From: Sphaerisporangium siamense
GTDB lineage: Bacteria; Actinomycetota; Actinomycetes; Streptosporangiales; Streptosporangiaceae
Direction of reading: 5' to 3'
NCBI RefSeq assembly: GCF_014205275.1
Contig: NZ_JACHND010000001.1
Span: forward strand, 496,001 to 560,000
Length of the DNA: 64,000 bases
The translations under genes were made by a program, and so were the position numbers. The notes under the pieces are model-generated. The model did not search any database. It saw nothing but the letters and a program-made list of their open reading frames with translations, and was not told where the DNA came from. Positions 33,139 to 42,479 of this stretch are shown here, piece by piece. Numbering within the stretch: the first letter of the stretch is position 1; every line of letters starts with the position of its first letter.

Positions 33139-34047
33139 TCACGCGGACGGTACGGCGGCGGCCTGGCGGCGGAGGGCGGCGACGGCCGCGCCGATGGCCG
33201 GGCGGCCGGCCGCGCTCTCCCGCCAGAGCGCGAAGACGCGGCGGATCGGCGGCGGGTCGATCCGGACGTACCGCACCGACGGGGGCGCCTGCTCGCGGCC
33301 CAGCCTGGGGATCACCGCGACGCCGAGCCCGGCGGCCACCAGCGCGAGCTGCGTCGAGTGCTCGGAGGCGGTGTGCACGACCCTGGGTTCGCCGCCCTCC
33401 GCGCGCAGGGTGCGCACGAGCCAGTCGTGGCATATCTGGCCGGTGCTCCAGCCGATCCAGTCGTCGCCGGCCAGTTCCCCGACCGCGACGCGATCGCGGC
33501 CCGCGAGAGGGTGGGCGTCCGGCAGCGCCACGTCGAACGTGTCGTCCAGCAGGTCGCGCCGCGTCAGGCCGTCCGGCGCGGGCGTGACGTCCTCGGCCCA
33601 GTCCTGCACGACGGCGACGTCCAGCCTGCCCCGGCGCAGGTCGGGGATCGCCTCGTGCGGCTCGCGCTCCGCCAGGGCCACCGACAGCTCCGGGTGCCGT
33701 GCGCGCAGGTCGCGCAGCGCGCCGGGCAGCAGGCCGCGCGCGGCGGTGGCGAAGGCGGCGATCGTGAGGGACCCGGCGACCACGCCGCGGTGCTCGGCCA
33801 TGCCGGACTCGACCCGTTCCGCGTGGGCCAGCAGCTCGCCCGCGTGCCTGGCGAGCAGCTCGCCCGCCTCCGTGAGCCGTACGCCCCTGCCCCGCCGTTC
33901 GACCAGCAGCTGCCCCATCTCACGCTCCAGCCGGCCGACCTGCTGAGATATGGCGGAGGTGGTGACGTGCAACGTGCGCGCCGCACCGACGACCGACCCG
34001 GTGGTCGCCACGGCGTGCAGCACCCGCAACCGATCGAGATTCAACAT
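33139..34047 (-). CDS. LysR-family transcriptional regulator
   Basis: The 302-residue regulator has the LysR helix-turn-helix (LDRLRVLHAVATTGSVVGAA, TTSAISQQVGRLEREMGQLL) and a periplasmic-binding-like effector domain (LTIAAFATAARGLLPGALRD, LVAAGLGVAVIPRLG). It is divergent from an aldo/keto reductase, with 130 bp between start codons, the classical LysR layout, so the reductase is the likely target. ATG at 34047. Confidence 0.9.
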   Translation of the reverse strand: MLNLDRLRVLHAVATTGSVVGAARTLHVTTSAISQQVGRLEREMGQLLVERRGRGVRLTEAGELLARHAGELLAHAERVESGMAEHRGVVAGSLTIAAFATAARGLLPGALRDLRARHPELSVALAEREPHEAIPDLRRGRLDVAVVQDWAEDVTPAPDGLTRRDLLDDTFDVALPDAHPLAGRDRVAVGELAGDDWIGWSTGQICHDWLVRTLRAEGGEPRVVHTASEHSTQLALVAAGLGVAVIPRLGREQAPPSVRYVRIDPPPIRRVFALWRESAAGRPAIGAAVAALRRQAAAVPSA

Positions 34048-34177
34048 CGTAGGAATGCTACGCGTTCGACTCCACAAAGACTCGCTTGTCCTTACGGATC
34101 GGCCGCCCGCAGAGTTGACCCGTCACGCCTACCCGGTGACCGGCCCACGGCCCCACCGGCACATCCCGAGGAGAACC

Positions 34178-35029
34178 GTGCTCACTTCCAACGCCGCCGG
34201 CACCATCACCATCGGCGGCGACCTGACCGTCAACCGGCTCGGGTTCGGCGCCATGCGCCTGCGCGGCGGCCCCACCCCGCACGACCGGGCGACCTCGGCC
34301 GCGATCGCCCGGCGGGCCGTCGAACTGGGCGTCACGTTCATCGACACCGCCGACTCCTACGACCTCGGCGACAACGAGACGCTGCTCGCCGAGGCCCTGC
34401 ACCCCTACCCGGACGGCCTGGTGATCGCCACCAAGGCCGGCCAGTGCCACCCCGGCGACGACTGGATCCCGCTCGGCCGCCCCGAGTACCTGCGCCAGCA
34501 GGCCGAGCTGAGCCTGCGGCGGCTGCGTGTCGAGCGCATCGACCTCTTCCAGTTGCACCGGATCGACCCGACCGTGCCGCTCGCCGACCAGATCGGCGCG
34601 CTGCGCCGCCTCCAGGACGAGGGCAAGGTGCGTCACGTCGGGCTGTCCGAGGTGACCGTCGCCCAGATCACCGAGGCCGGGAAGATCACGCCGATCGTGA
34701 GCGTGCAGAATCGCTACAACCTGGCCGACCGCGCCTCCGAGGCCGTCCTCGACCACTGCGAACGGGAGGGAATCGCCTTCATCCCGTGGCTCCCCGTCGC
34801 CCGCACCCGTACCGGCGCCGCCGACCCGATCGGCACGGTGGCCGGCCGTCTGGGCGCCACGCGCACCCAGGTGGCGCTGGCCTGGCTGCTGCACCGCTCC
34901 CCCGTGATGCTGCCGATCCCCGGTACGTCGTCCCGCGCCCACCTGGAAGAGAACATGGCCGCCGCCGCCCTCTCCCTCACCCCGGACGACGTCGCCCACC
35001 TCGGCACCCTCGCCCCACCCGCCCCCTGA
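34178..35029 (+). CDS. Aldo/keto reductase
   Basis: The 283-residue TIM-barrel enzyme shows the AKR blocks VNRLGFGAMRLRGG, FIDTADSYDLGDNETLLAEA (catalytic D and Y), IATKAGQ (K), IDLFQLHRID (H) and, for NADPH binding, PIPGTSSRAHLEEN. It uses NADPH to reduce aldehydes or ketones. The GTG start follows GAGGAGAA. Divergent from the LysR gene, which probably controls it. The substrate is unknown. Confidence 0.9.
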   Translation: MLTSNAAGTITIGGDLTVNRLGFGAMRLRGGPTPHDRATSAAIARRAVELGVTFIDTADSYDLGDNETLLAEALHPYPDGLVIATKAGQCHPGDDWIPLGRPEYLRQQAELSLRRLRVERIDLFQLHRIDPTVPLADQIGALRRLQDEGKVRHVGLSEVTVAQITEAGKITPIVSVQNRYNLADRASEAVLDHCEREGIAFIPWLPVARTRTGAADPIGTVAGRLGATRTQVALAWLLHRSPVMLPIPGTSSRAHLEENMAAAALSLTPDDVAHLGTLAPPAP

Positions 35030-35176
35030 GCCCGCCCCGTTCCCGCGCACGGCGAGGCTCGATCGGAACGCCATGAAAGGGGAGATCCATCCGGAGACGG
35101 GCGTGCTAGCGTGATGGTCCAATGACTTAGTGATGATGGTTCGTCGCCATCAGCGACAAGTGCAGGCGGGACCCCC

Positions 35177-35656
35177 TTGAAGATCACTCGCTGGGGCGCG
35201 AGCGGCGTGACGCTGACCGCCGTGGCCGCCCTCACCCTCGTGTCCTCCACGCCCGCGCAGGCCCTTCCCCAGGGCTCGTGCGGCGCCTCCTACCGCAAGG
35301 TCGCCACATACTCCATCTCGCACGGGGCCAAGGACGGAAAGGCGTACGGCACGGTCACGCTGTACCAGAGCCCCACCGCGCACCGGAAGTGCGCCATCGC
35401 CCGGGTGGCCACCTCCTACATCGGCAAGACCAGCTACATGTACGTCTCCCTCCTCGTGGACAGGAACCGCAACAAGAAGTACGACGCCCCCGACATCGGC
35501 GTCGCCGACGGCAGCCCGAAGTACAAGTGGTTCGCGGGCCCGGTCTTCGCCCCCGCCGACCGCCTCTGCGTCCAGGTAACCGGCACCCTCAGAATCGGCT
35601 CCCAGCCCACCGTCGAGGGCGGCACCCCGACCGGCAAGTGGAAGCACTGCGGCTAG
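35177..35656 (+). CDS. Small secreted protein of unknown function
   Basis: The 159-residue product has a signal peptide (KITRWGASGVTLTAVAALTL, cleavage probably after AQA near residue 29) and a mature part with three or four cysteines and many Lys/Tyr (AHRKCAIARVATSYIGKTSY, DRLCVQVTGTLRIGS, ending KWKHCG). The start appears to be TTG at 35177, as no ATG or GTG fits better. A 6-bp inverted repeat (TGATGG-N7-CCATCA) lies upstream. No family recognised; it is extracellular by inference. Confidence 0.7.
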   Translation: MKITRWGASGVTLTAVAALTLVSSTPAQALPQGSCGASYRKVATYSISHGAKDGKAYGTVTLYQSPTAHRKCAIARVATSYIGKTSYMYVSLLVDRNRNKKYDAPDIGVADGSPKYKWFAGPVFAPADRLCVQVTGTLRIGSQPTVEGGTPTGKWKHCG

Positions 35657-35740
35657 CCCGCCTGAGCACCGGAACCTCCAGGCCGGCGGGCATCGTCGGC
35701 GATTGTTCCCGCGCCGCCGGGGCGTAGCCTGGTGGGCGTG

Positions 35741-36118
35741 ATGGCCGAGCGGCCGCCCCGTGCCCTCTCCACCGAGGAGGAGACGGCGTTGCGCGACCTC
35801 CTCACCGCGGAGCGCGTGAGCACGGTGACGCGCATCGAGGTGCTGACACGCGCCTGGGACGACATCGTCACGTCCGCCGCGCTCGTCGCCACCGACGACG
35901 AACACGACCCCGAGGGCGCCACCATCGCCTTCGAACGCGCCCACGTCCAGGCCCTCCTCGACCAGGCCAGAAGCCACCTGGACACCTTGGACCACGCCGT
36001 GGAACGCCTCCGCCGCGGCGCCTACGGCCTCTGCGACCGCTGCGGAAACCCCATCCCCCTCCCCCGCCTCCAGGCCCGCCCGACGGCCACGACCTGCGTC
36101 CAGTGCGCCGGCCGCTGA
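35741..36118 (+). CDS. DksA/TraR-type C4 zinc-finger protein
   Basis: The 125-residue protein has an N-terminal coiled-coil-like helical pair (LSTEEETALRDLLTAERVST, FERAHVQALLDQARSHLDTL) and the C-terminal zinc finger GLCDRCGNPIPLPRLQARP with a second pair in TTCVQCAGR. DksA-type proteins act at the RNA polymerase secondary channel; small actinobacterial members may bind other partners. GTG codons at 35732 and 35738 are alternative starts. Confidence 0.82.
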   Translation: MAERPPRALSTEEETALRDLLTAERVSTVTRIEVLTRAWDDIVTSAALVATDDEHDPEGATIAFERAHVQALLDQARSHLDTLDHAVERLRRGAYGLCDRCGNPIPLPRLQARPTATTCVQCAGR

Positions 36119-36369
36119 GACCGACACCCGGCCACGCCCCACCCGCCCCCGTCGCCATCCATCGCTGACGCTCTTCACGGCAAGGAGCCCGCGCTCTCTC
36201 ACGGAAGGCGAGATCGCCGCCAGCGGTCACCTATGTCAGGGGTAATGCGGCTATTGACGCCTGTTTTACCAGCCTGGTACTAATCGCGCACCTTGTCCCC
36301 TCCCTTGCGCCCCAAAGGGCGAGGACGCCACGCGGACCTCCACGTCCGCCAGTATCAGGGAGTTCCTCT

Positions 36370-38622
36370 GTGAGGAGTTCATTCCACCACCCCCCTCGGC
36401 TCAGGCGGCTCACCGTCGTCGGCGGCCTGGCGGCGGCGCTGGTCCTCGGGACCGTGTCCACCGCCACCGGCGGTGTCCAGGACCAGGGGTCGTCAGGCGC
36501 GGACCTGACGGCCACCGCGACCAGCGCACCGCTGAAGGACTACGACCACGAGATCGTCGACCGGTTCGACTCGGCCAACTCCGTCGGCCATGTCCGGCAG
36601 CTCGCCGTGAACATCGGCCCGCGGCTGAACGGCACCCCGCAGGAGCGGCAGGGCGCGGAGTACATCGGCGGCGTCCTGAAGTCCTACGGCTTCGACGTGA
36701 CCCTCCAGTCATGGGGCCCGGTCTCGACCAAGAACGTCGCGAAGGTCACGTCCCCGAACGCCGACCTGCCGGGAGGACCGAACTGGCAGATGAGCGCGTC
36801 GACCAGCGCGAAGTTCACCGGCGATGACGCCGCCGTGGAGGGACAGGTCGTCTACGCCAAGACCGGCCAGTCCGCCGCGGACTTCCCCGCCGACACCGCC
36901 GGCAAGATCGTGCTGATGGACTACAGCACCACCGCGGCGGTCCGCAACACCGCCGTGGTCAACGCCGTGAGCCAGGGCGCGGCCGCGGTCATCCTGGCCT
37001 ACGCGACCGGCAACAGCGCGCCGCCGTCGTTCACGCTCACCACGGCCCAGCCGAACATCCCGGTGATGGGCGGCGGCAGCGCGCACTCCACCTGGATCAA
37101 GGACCTGCTGGACAAGGGCCCGCTGACGCTCCGGGTCGCGACCAACCAGTACGCGAACCCGATGGGCACCAACGTCATCGGCATCCGGCACGCGGTCGGC
37201 GACCCGGACGGCACCAAGGCTCCGATCGTCATGGTCGGCGCGCACATCGACTCGGTGCTGGGCGCGCCCGGCGCCCACGACGACGCCTCGGGCAACGGCG
37301 TCTCGCTGGAGATCGCCCGGGTCCTCAGCCAGTACCCGCTGGACAAGGAGCTGCGGATCGGCGGCTTCGGCGGTGAGGAGGGCGGCCTCCTCGGCGCGCG
37401 GGCGTACGTCAACACGCTGACCGCGGCGGAGAAGGCGCGCTTCGTCGGCGAGTGGCAGATGGACATGGTCGGCACGCCGTACGAGCCGGCCCGGCTGTGG
37501 GCGCTGACCCCGAACGGCCAGTCGAACCACGTGGTCCAGGAGGCGTACAACGGGGCCGCCCGCGCCGGTTTCGACGGACTGCGCAACTGCAGGCTCGGAC
37601 AGAGCGACCACCAGGCGTTCTTCGACGTGGGCATCCCGTCCTCGCTGTTCATCTGGCTCGACTACCGGCCGCCGACCCCGCCGGCCGTCTGCGGTCCGAC
37701 CGGTGGCACGTACGTCACCGAGCCGCAGTACCACCGGCCGACGGACACGATGGACAACATCAGTCCCGAGCGGCTGCAGATCACCCTTGACGTCGTGGGT
37801 GGCGCGGTGGCGCACAACGCGTTGAACGCGGTGACGGTGTCCGCGGTCTCCGACGGCGGCCGGCCGCTGGCCGGAGCGCCGGTACGGGCGGACTGCGGAA
37901 ACGGTCCGCGTGACCTGGGCGCCACCGGCGCCGACGGCCGGCTGCGGGCCGTGTTCCCGCACGCCACCTGTGACTTCACCACGACCGTCGACGGCCGGGC
38001 GGCGAACGAGCGCGGCGTGTCGATCGCCGGCGACAAGGCGGTGACGATGACCGTCGACCTCACGAAGCCGACGATCTCCCTCACCACACCCGCCGACGGC
38101 GCGGTCTTCACGCTCGGGACGGCCGCGACCGCGTCCTACCGGTGCGACGACAACCTGGCCGGGGTCGCGACCTGTCTCGGCACGGTGCCCGACGGCGGCG
38201 CGCTCGACACCTCCACCGTGGGCTTCCACGAGTTCACCGTGAACGCCACCGACAAGGCCGGCAACGCGGCCGGCACGAAGGTGACCTACCAGGTCGTCTA
38301 TCCCTGGCAGGCCTACTTCCCTGAGACGATGAACGGCAAGGCCGGCAGCGCCGTACCGATCAAGTTCGGCCTCGGCGGCGACCGCGGCCTGGGCGTCATC
38401 GCCGCCGGCTACCCGGCCTCCCAGCCGGTGGCCTGCGACACCGGGAAGGCGACCGGCGCGTCCGAGCCGACCACCGGCCCCGGCAACTCGAAGCTGAGCT
38501 ACGGAGACGGCCGGTACAACTACGTGTGGAAGACCGAGAAGACCTGGTCCGGCACCTGCCGCACGTTCCAGCTGAAGCTCAATGACGGCAGCACCCACAT
38601 CAGCACCATCACCTTGAAGTAA
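36370..38622 (+). CDS. Secreted M28-family peptidase with PxKF-type C-terminal domain
   Basis: The 750-residue protein has a signal peptide, an M28 peptidase domain with a PA insert, and metal motifs MVGAHIDSVLGAPGAHDDAS (H and D ligands), FGGEEGGLLGARAY (E-E) and the late H in QYHRPTDTMDN. After residue 490 come immunoglobulin-like domains (AVSDGGRPLAGAPVRADCGN; ISLTTPADGAVF) and the PxKF-type tail AGSAVPIKFGLGGDRG. M28 enzymes of this type are zinc aminopeptidases or Gln cyclotransferase-like. GTG start at 36370. Secreted or wall-bound; nutrient role is inference. Confidence 0.88.
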   Translation: MRSSFHHPPRLRRLTVVGGLAAALVLGTVSTATGGVQDQGSSGADLTATATSAPLKDYDHEIVDRFDSANSVGHVRQLAVNIGPRLNGTPQERQGAEYIGGVLKSYGFDVTLQSWGPVSTKNVAKVTSPNADLPGGPNWQMSASTSAKFTGDDAAVEGQVVYAKTGQSAADFPADTAGKIVLMDYSTTAAVRNTAVVNAVSQGAAAVILAYATGNSAPPSFTLTTAQPNIPVMGGGSAHSTWIKDLLDKGPLTLRVATNQYANPMGTNVIGIRHAVGDPDGTKAPIVMVGAHIDSVLGAPGAHDDASGNGVSLEIARVLSQYPLDKELRIGGFGGEEGGLLGARAYVNTLTAAEKARFVGEWQMDMVGTPYEPARLWALTPNGQSNHVVQEAYNGAARAGFDGLRNCRLGQSDHQAFFDVGIPSSLFIWLDYRPPTPPAVCGPTGGTYVTEPQYHRPTDTMDNISPERLQITLDVVGGAVAHNALNAVTVSAVSDGGRPLAGAPVRADCGNGPRDLGATGADGRLRAVFPHATCDFTTTVDGRAANERGVSIAGDKAVTMTVDLTKPTISLTTPADGAVFTLGTAATASYRCDDNLAGVATCLGTVPDGGALDTSTVGFHEFTVNATDKAGNAAGTKVTYQVVYPWQAYFPETMNGKAGSAVPIKFGLGGDRGLGVIAAGYPASQPVACDTGKATGASEPTTGPGNSKLSYGDGRYNYVWKTEKTWSGTCRTFQLKLNDGSTHISTITLK

Positions 38623-38691
38623 CCGCGCTACACCCCGGCCGGGGAAACGGAGCCGCCATCGCGCCCCGCTCCCCGGCCGGGTCTTGGTGAT

Positions 38692-38711
38692 CGGCGCCGG
38701 GTTCGGCGCCG
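38692..38711. terminator. Hairpin between convergent genes
   Basis: CGGCGCCG-ggtt-CGGCGCCG forms an 8-bp stem between the M28 peptidase gene and the convergent secreted-protein gene. Another inverted repeat (CCGGCCGGGG at 38635-38644 with CCCCGGCCGG at 38671-38680) encloses a larger loop just before it; either could terminate. Confidence 0.5.
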
Positions 38712-38726
38712 GCCGTCCCGAGCGTC

Positions 38727-39611
38727 TCAGGTGTTCTTGTCGTCCGGCGGGATGGGCTCGTTCTGCCTCTGGATGTACTCCAGCAGATCATCTTCGTCGA
38801 TGACCTCATCGGCGGGCGGCGCGGTGACGACGAGAGGGAATCCCCAGCCGGTGTAGCGCGTGTCGCTCCGCTTCACCAGCGAATCTTTCCCCGCGGGCAC
38901 GCTATCGGCGGTGACCAGTCGCTTGAGCAGGTTGTCACGGTCGGTCCAGAGCCGCCACGAGACCTTCCCCTTGCTCTTCTCACCGATGCGCCGTCCCGAG
39001 GTCCAGCTGATCACGGCGTCCTTGGAGATCCTGCTCAGCGTCCTGTAGCTCATGGTGCCCCGGTAGAGGTACCCGCCGGAGACGGGCGTCCTCGCCGAGC
39101 ATTTCAGCAGGGCCTTCATCAAGGACGTGTCGTACACGTTGATCGGTTGCAGGCTGGCGTCCTGCGCCATGTCCCGGGCCATGCCTCCCCTGTGGGCGTT
39201 CGGGAACCGGATCCACTTCTTGCCGTCCGGAACCGGGCCGGGATACCGGGTGGCGTCGTCGTAGACGTTCTTGCCGACGCGGATCACACGGTAGGGAGCC
39301 GGCTTCTTGGACGGGCCCCCTGTGACGTCCGGCCGAGGAAGGTCCCACCAGGTGAAGTCCGCGCCCACAGGGCCCGACCGGGAGAGTTGGAGTTCACCTT
39401 TGATCCGGGTCCCGCTCCCGGAGACCTTCGACTTCCCGCCGAAGTCATAGCGGCTGATCTCGGAGATCCGGACGCCGTGCTCGTTCCGGAGCTGCCGCTT
39501 GAGCGCGCGCACCGGATCGGGGACCGCCTGCGCGACGGCGGAACTCGTGGGAACGACCACGGACCCGATCAGCACCGAGACCGCCAGGGCAACCAACCGT
39601 CTCATGGGCAT
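38727..39611 (-). CDS. Secreted protein of unknown function (294 residues)
   Basis: A Sec-type signal peptide (MRRLVALAVSVLIGSVVVPT, cleavage after AVAQA) precedes a beta-rich, Lys/Arg-rich mature domain (RISEISRYDFGGKSKVSGSG, VIRVGKNVYDDATRYPGPV). The size and pattern recall LppX/LprG-like or MucB-like lipid-binding domains, but no lipobox Cys is present. It ends in an acidic tail. An AAGGACGA ribosome site precedes the ATG at 39611. Function unknown. Confidence 0.65.
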   Translation of the reverse strand: MPMRRLVALAVSVLIGSVVVPTSSAVAQAVPDPVRALKRQLRNEHGVRISEISRYDFGGKSKVSGSGTRIKGELQLSRSGPVGADFTWWDLPRPDVTGGPSKKPAPYRVIRVGKNVYDDATRYPGPVPDGKKWIRFPNAHRGGMARDMAQDASLQPINVYDTSLMKALLKCSARTPVSGGYLYRGTMSYRTLSRISKDAVISWTSGRRIGEKSKGKVSWRLWTDRDNLLKRLVTADSVPAGKDSLVKRSDTRYTGWGFPLVVTAPPADEVIDEDDLLEYIQRQNEPIPPDDKNT

Positions 39612-39670
39612 TCGTCCTTATTCGAGGCTGTTGCTATACCACCGCTTATGAGATGGTAACGGGCGCACTA

Positions 39671-40327
39671 TCAGTCGTCGCCGGGACGGATCAGTCCGCT
39701 CTCGTACGCGAAGGCGATGGCCTGGGAGCGGTCGCGCAGGCCGAGCTTGTCCAGCACCCTGCCCAGGTGCGTCTTCACGGTGGTCTCACCGAGGTAGAGC
39801 CGGGCGGCGATCTCCGAGTTCGACAACCCCCGGCCGACGAGGGCGAACACCTCGGCCTCCCGGCTAGTGAGCCGGTCCAGCGCCGAGTGCCGGGGCTGCG
39901 GCATCGGCGCCTGCGTGTACCTGCCGATCACCGACGGGACCACCGCCGGATCGAGCAGACCGCGCCCGGCGGCCACCTCACGCAGCGCCTCCAGCAACTG
40001 CTCGGGGGGTGACACCTTGAGCAGGAAGCCCGCGACCCCGGCGCGGAGCGCCCCGTCCACGATGGCCTCCTCGTCGAACGTGGTCAGCACCAGCACCTTG
40101 ACCTCGGGATGCGCCTCGCTGATCGCGCGGGCGGCCGCGATGCCGTCAAGGCCCGGCATGCGGGCGTCCATGAGCACCACGTCGGGCCCGATCGCGGCGG
40201 CCAGCCGCACCGCCTCGTTGCCGTCGGCCGCCTCCCCGACGACGTCCATGTCCGGCTCGTCGGAGATCAGCATGCGCAGCCCGGCCCGCATGATCGCCTC
40301 GTCGTCGGCCAGCAGCACCCGGATCAT
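39671..40327 (-). CDS. NarL/FixJ-type response regulator
   Basis: The 218-residue regulator has a receiver domain (LLADDEAIMRAGLRML, phospho-acceptor D54 in VVLMDARMPG, LTTFDEEAIVDGALRAGVAG, FLLK) and a LuxR-type helix-turn-helix (LTSREAEVFALVGRGLSNSE, ETTVKTHLGRVLDKLGLR). Its ATG overlaps the stop of the sensor kinase gene by 4 nt, so they form a two-component pair. The targets may include the divergent membrane-protein gene at 41700. Confidence 0.93.
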   Translation of the reverse strand: MIRVLLADDEAIMRAGLRMLISDEPDMDVVGEAADGNEAVRLAAAIGPDVVLMDARMPGLDGIAAARAISEAHPEVKVLVLTTFDEEAIVDGALRAGVAGFLLKVSPPEQLLEALREVAAGRGLLDPAVVPSVIGRYTQAPMPQPRHSALDRLTSREAEVFALVGRGLSNSEIAARLYLGETTVKTHLGRVLDKLGLRDRSQAIAFAYESGLIRPGDD

Positions 40328-41490
40328 CGTGCCCCCTCCGCGAGCGGGAAGCGCGCGTACACCTCGAAGCCGCCCTCGGCACGCGGCCCGGCCCGCAACT
40401 CCCCGCCGAACATGCCCACCCGTTCGCGCATCCCCACCAGGCCGTGCCCGCCGCCCGGCCCCGGTCTGGGCGCGGTGGCGCCCCGCCCGTCGTCCACCAC
40501 CCGGACGCTGACTCCGGCCGGCTCGTACGTCACGTCCACCGTCGCGACCGACGCGTCCGCGTGGCGCAACACGTTCGTCAACGCCTCCTGGACGATCCGG
40601 TACGCGGACATGTCGACACCCAGCGGCAGCGAGGCCGGCGTACCGGACACCGTGGGCGTGACATGGAGCCCGGCCGAACGCACCTCCTTCACGAGGTCGT
40701 CGATCCTCCGCAGAGACGGAGGCGGAGCCAGCCGGTCGGCCTCGTCGGGACGCAGGAGGCCGACCACCTGGCGCAACTCGGTGACGGAACGCCGGCCGAG
40801 CTCCTCCACCTGCGACAGCGCGTCGTGCTCGACCGGCCGGTCGGTCAACCGGCGCCGTACCACCCCTGCCTGCATGGTCATCACGCTGACCGTGTGCGCC
40901 ACCGCGTCGTGCAGCTCACGGGAGATGCGGGCACGCTCCTCGGCCACCGCCGCCCGCGCCCGCGCCTCCCGCTCGGCGGCCAGCTCCGCGGCGAGCGCGG
41001 CCAACTGGCGGGAGCGCGACTGCTCCCGCCGCAGCAACGTGCCGAGACCCCACGCGGCCCCCACCAACGCGCCGAAGAAGACGAACTCCCACGGCCCCTC
41101 ACCACCCCAGACGAGCGCGACCGCCGGAACCACGGCGGCGCACACCGACGCGGCGAGGGAGCGACGAGGTTCGGCCCGGTAAGCCGCGTGGACCACGAGC
41201 ACCAGTTCGGCGATGAGCTGGGCCCCGCCCACTCCTTCCGCGCCGGTCAGCATCGCGTACGGGAACGACAACATCGCCACGGACATCGCGGTGATCGGAT
41301 AACGCGCCGCGAGCGGAAAGCAGATCACCAGCACCAGAGTGAGCCCGAGGGCGGCGAACCGGTCATCGGCGCCGCGCGGGTCGCCGTACACCTCGACCAA
41401 CGCGAGGACGGCGAACAACACACCCGCCACAACGCCCGCAAGCAGCCATCTCCGGCGGCTCCATGGTGCGCCCACGCCCGCTCCTCTCAT
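40324..41490 (-). CDS. Two-component sensor histidine kinase (HisKA_3 type)
   Basis: The 388-residue kinase has four or five N-terminal membrane helices (about residues 15-150) with almost no extracytoplasmic domain, an HisKA_3 dimerisation helix with H194 in ISRELHDAVAHT, and an HATPase domain (IVQEALTNVLRHADAS, VDDGRGA, GHGLVGMRERVGMFGGEL). Such intramembrane-sensing kinases often respond to membrane stress. ATG at 41490 is my choice; a frame to 41613 exists. Cognate regulator is the overlapping downstream gene. Confidence 0.9.
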   Translation of the reverse strand: MRGAGVGAPWSRRRWLLAGVVAGVLFAVLALVEVYGDPRGADDRFAALGLTLVLVICFPLAARYPITAMSVAMLSFPYAMLTGAEGVGGAQLIAELVLVVHAAYRAEPRRSLAASVCAAVVPAVALVWGGEGPWEFVFFGALVGAAWGLGTLLRREQSRSRQLAALAAELAAEREARARAAVAEERARISRELHDAVAHTVSVMTMQAGVVRRRLTDRPVEHDALSQVEELGRRSVTELRQVVGLLRPDEADRLAPPPSLRRIDDLVKEVRSAGLHVTPTVSGTPASLPLGVDMSAYRIVQEALTNVLRHADASVATVDVTYEPAGVSVRVVDDGRGATAPRPGPGGGHGLVGMRERVGMFGGELRAGPRAEGGFEVYARFPLAEGAR

Positions 41491-41699
41491 CGTCGGCACA
41501 CCGACGGTAACCGTCGGGACCGACCCGCGGATCAGACGTGAGAAGGACGGCAGAGGGTCGCGGGTCGTCTCCGGAGAGGACCCGGCGGCCGACGGGGTGA
41601 CTCGGAATCGCATGTCGGACGGCCCGCTAAGCCGATCTCGCCGGCTGGTGCGCGCTCGTAGCGTTACGGCAGCTCAAGGCACAACCGAAAGGACACCCC

Positions 41700-42386
41700 A
41701 TGGACGCCACGTCCGCCGCCTCCGCTCCGCTGCGCCGCCTCGCCGGCCTCGCGCTCGTACTCGCCCCCGTCCTGATGTTCGGCGGCATGCTCACCTCGCC
41801 GCCGCAGGCGGACGACTCATCCGCAGGGTATCTGTCCTCGTTGGCCGCCGACCACGGGCTGTCGCTGCTGTCGGCGAACCTGCTCCACTACGCCTGGGTG
41901 CTCATCGCGCTCGGCGTGCCGGCGACCCTGACGCTGCTCCGCGGCCGGAGGGGCCGGACCCTGACGGCGACCGGCGTGGCACTGTCCGTGTTCGGCGCCA
42001 TCCAGATGTCCGGCATGCTGCTGTCCGACTGGTTCACCACCGTCATGCCGAACACGGTGCCGCTCGCCGACGCGGTGAAGGTGTTCGACACCGTCACCGC
42101 CGACCCGACCCTCGCCGTGTGGCGCCTCACCGGAATCCTGTGCGGCGTCGCCATGCTCCCGCTGCTCCTGGCCGGCCTCGCCCGAGCGGGAGTGGTCGGC
42201 TGGTGGACGGTGCCGGTGATCCTGCTGCCGTTCGTGGCAGCCGCCATGCTGCCCGCGATCGTGGGCGCCGCGGTGGCCCTGGCCTGCTACGCACCGCTGG
42301 TGCTCGTGGGCGTGCGACTCCTGCGCCGCTCATCCGCGGACGTCGTCCGCGCGGAGGCACTGGCCACACCGGCCCCGGCCGCTTGA
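41700..42386 (+). CDS. Multi-pass membrane protein of unknown function
   Basis: The 228-residue protein has about six hydrophobic helices (LRRLAGLALVLAPVLMFGGM, ANLLHYAWVLIALGVPATLT, VALSVFGAIQMSGMLLSDWF, others) and no recognised family. A clear GAAAGGA ribosome site precedes the ATG. It is divergent from the two-component genes (about 210 bp between starts), so it could be a regulon member. A strong terminator follows 8 nt after the stop. Confidence 0.75.
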   Translation: MDATSAASAPLRRLAGLALVLAPVLMFGGMLTSPPQADDSSAGYLSSLAADHGLSLLSANLLHYAWVLIALGVPATLTLLRGRRGRTLTATGVALSVFGAIQMSGMLLSDWFTTVMPNTVPLADAVKVFDTVTADPTLAVWRLTGILCGVAMLPLLLAGLARAGVVGWWTVPVILLPFVAAAMLPAIVGAAVALACYAPLVLVGVRLLRRSSADVVRAEALATPAPAA

Positions 42387-42393
42387 CCGAAAC

Positions 42394-42426
42394 GAGGAGC
42401 CGACGCCGCTCGGGCGTCGGCTCCTC
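42394..42426 (+). terminator. Terminator with perfect 14-bp stem
   Basis: GAGGAGCCGACGCC and GGCGTCGGCTCCTC pair perfectly around the 5-nt loop gctcg, starting 8 nt after the stop of the membrane protein gene. Confidence 0.85.
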
Positions 42427-42479
42427 AGGTGAGGAAGCAGCGACAACCTGGGAGCTCGGTCGCACTAAGATCGCGTTTC

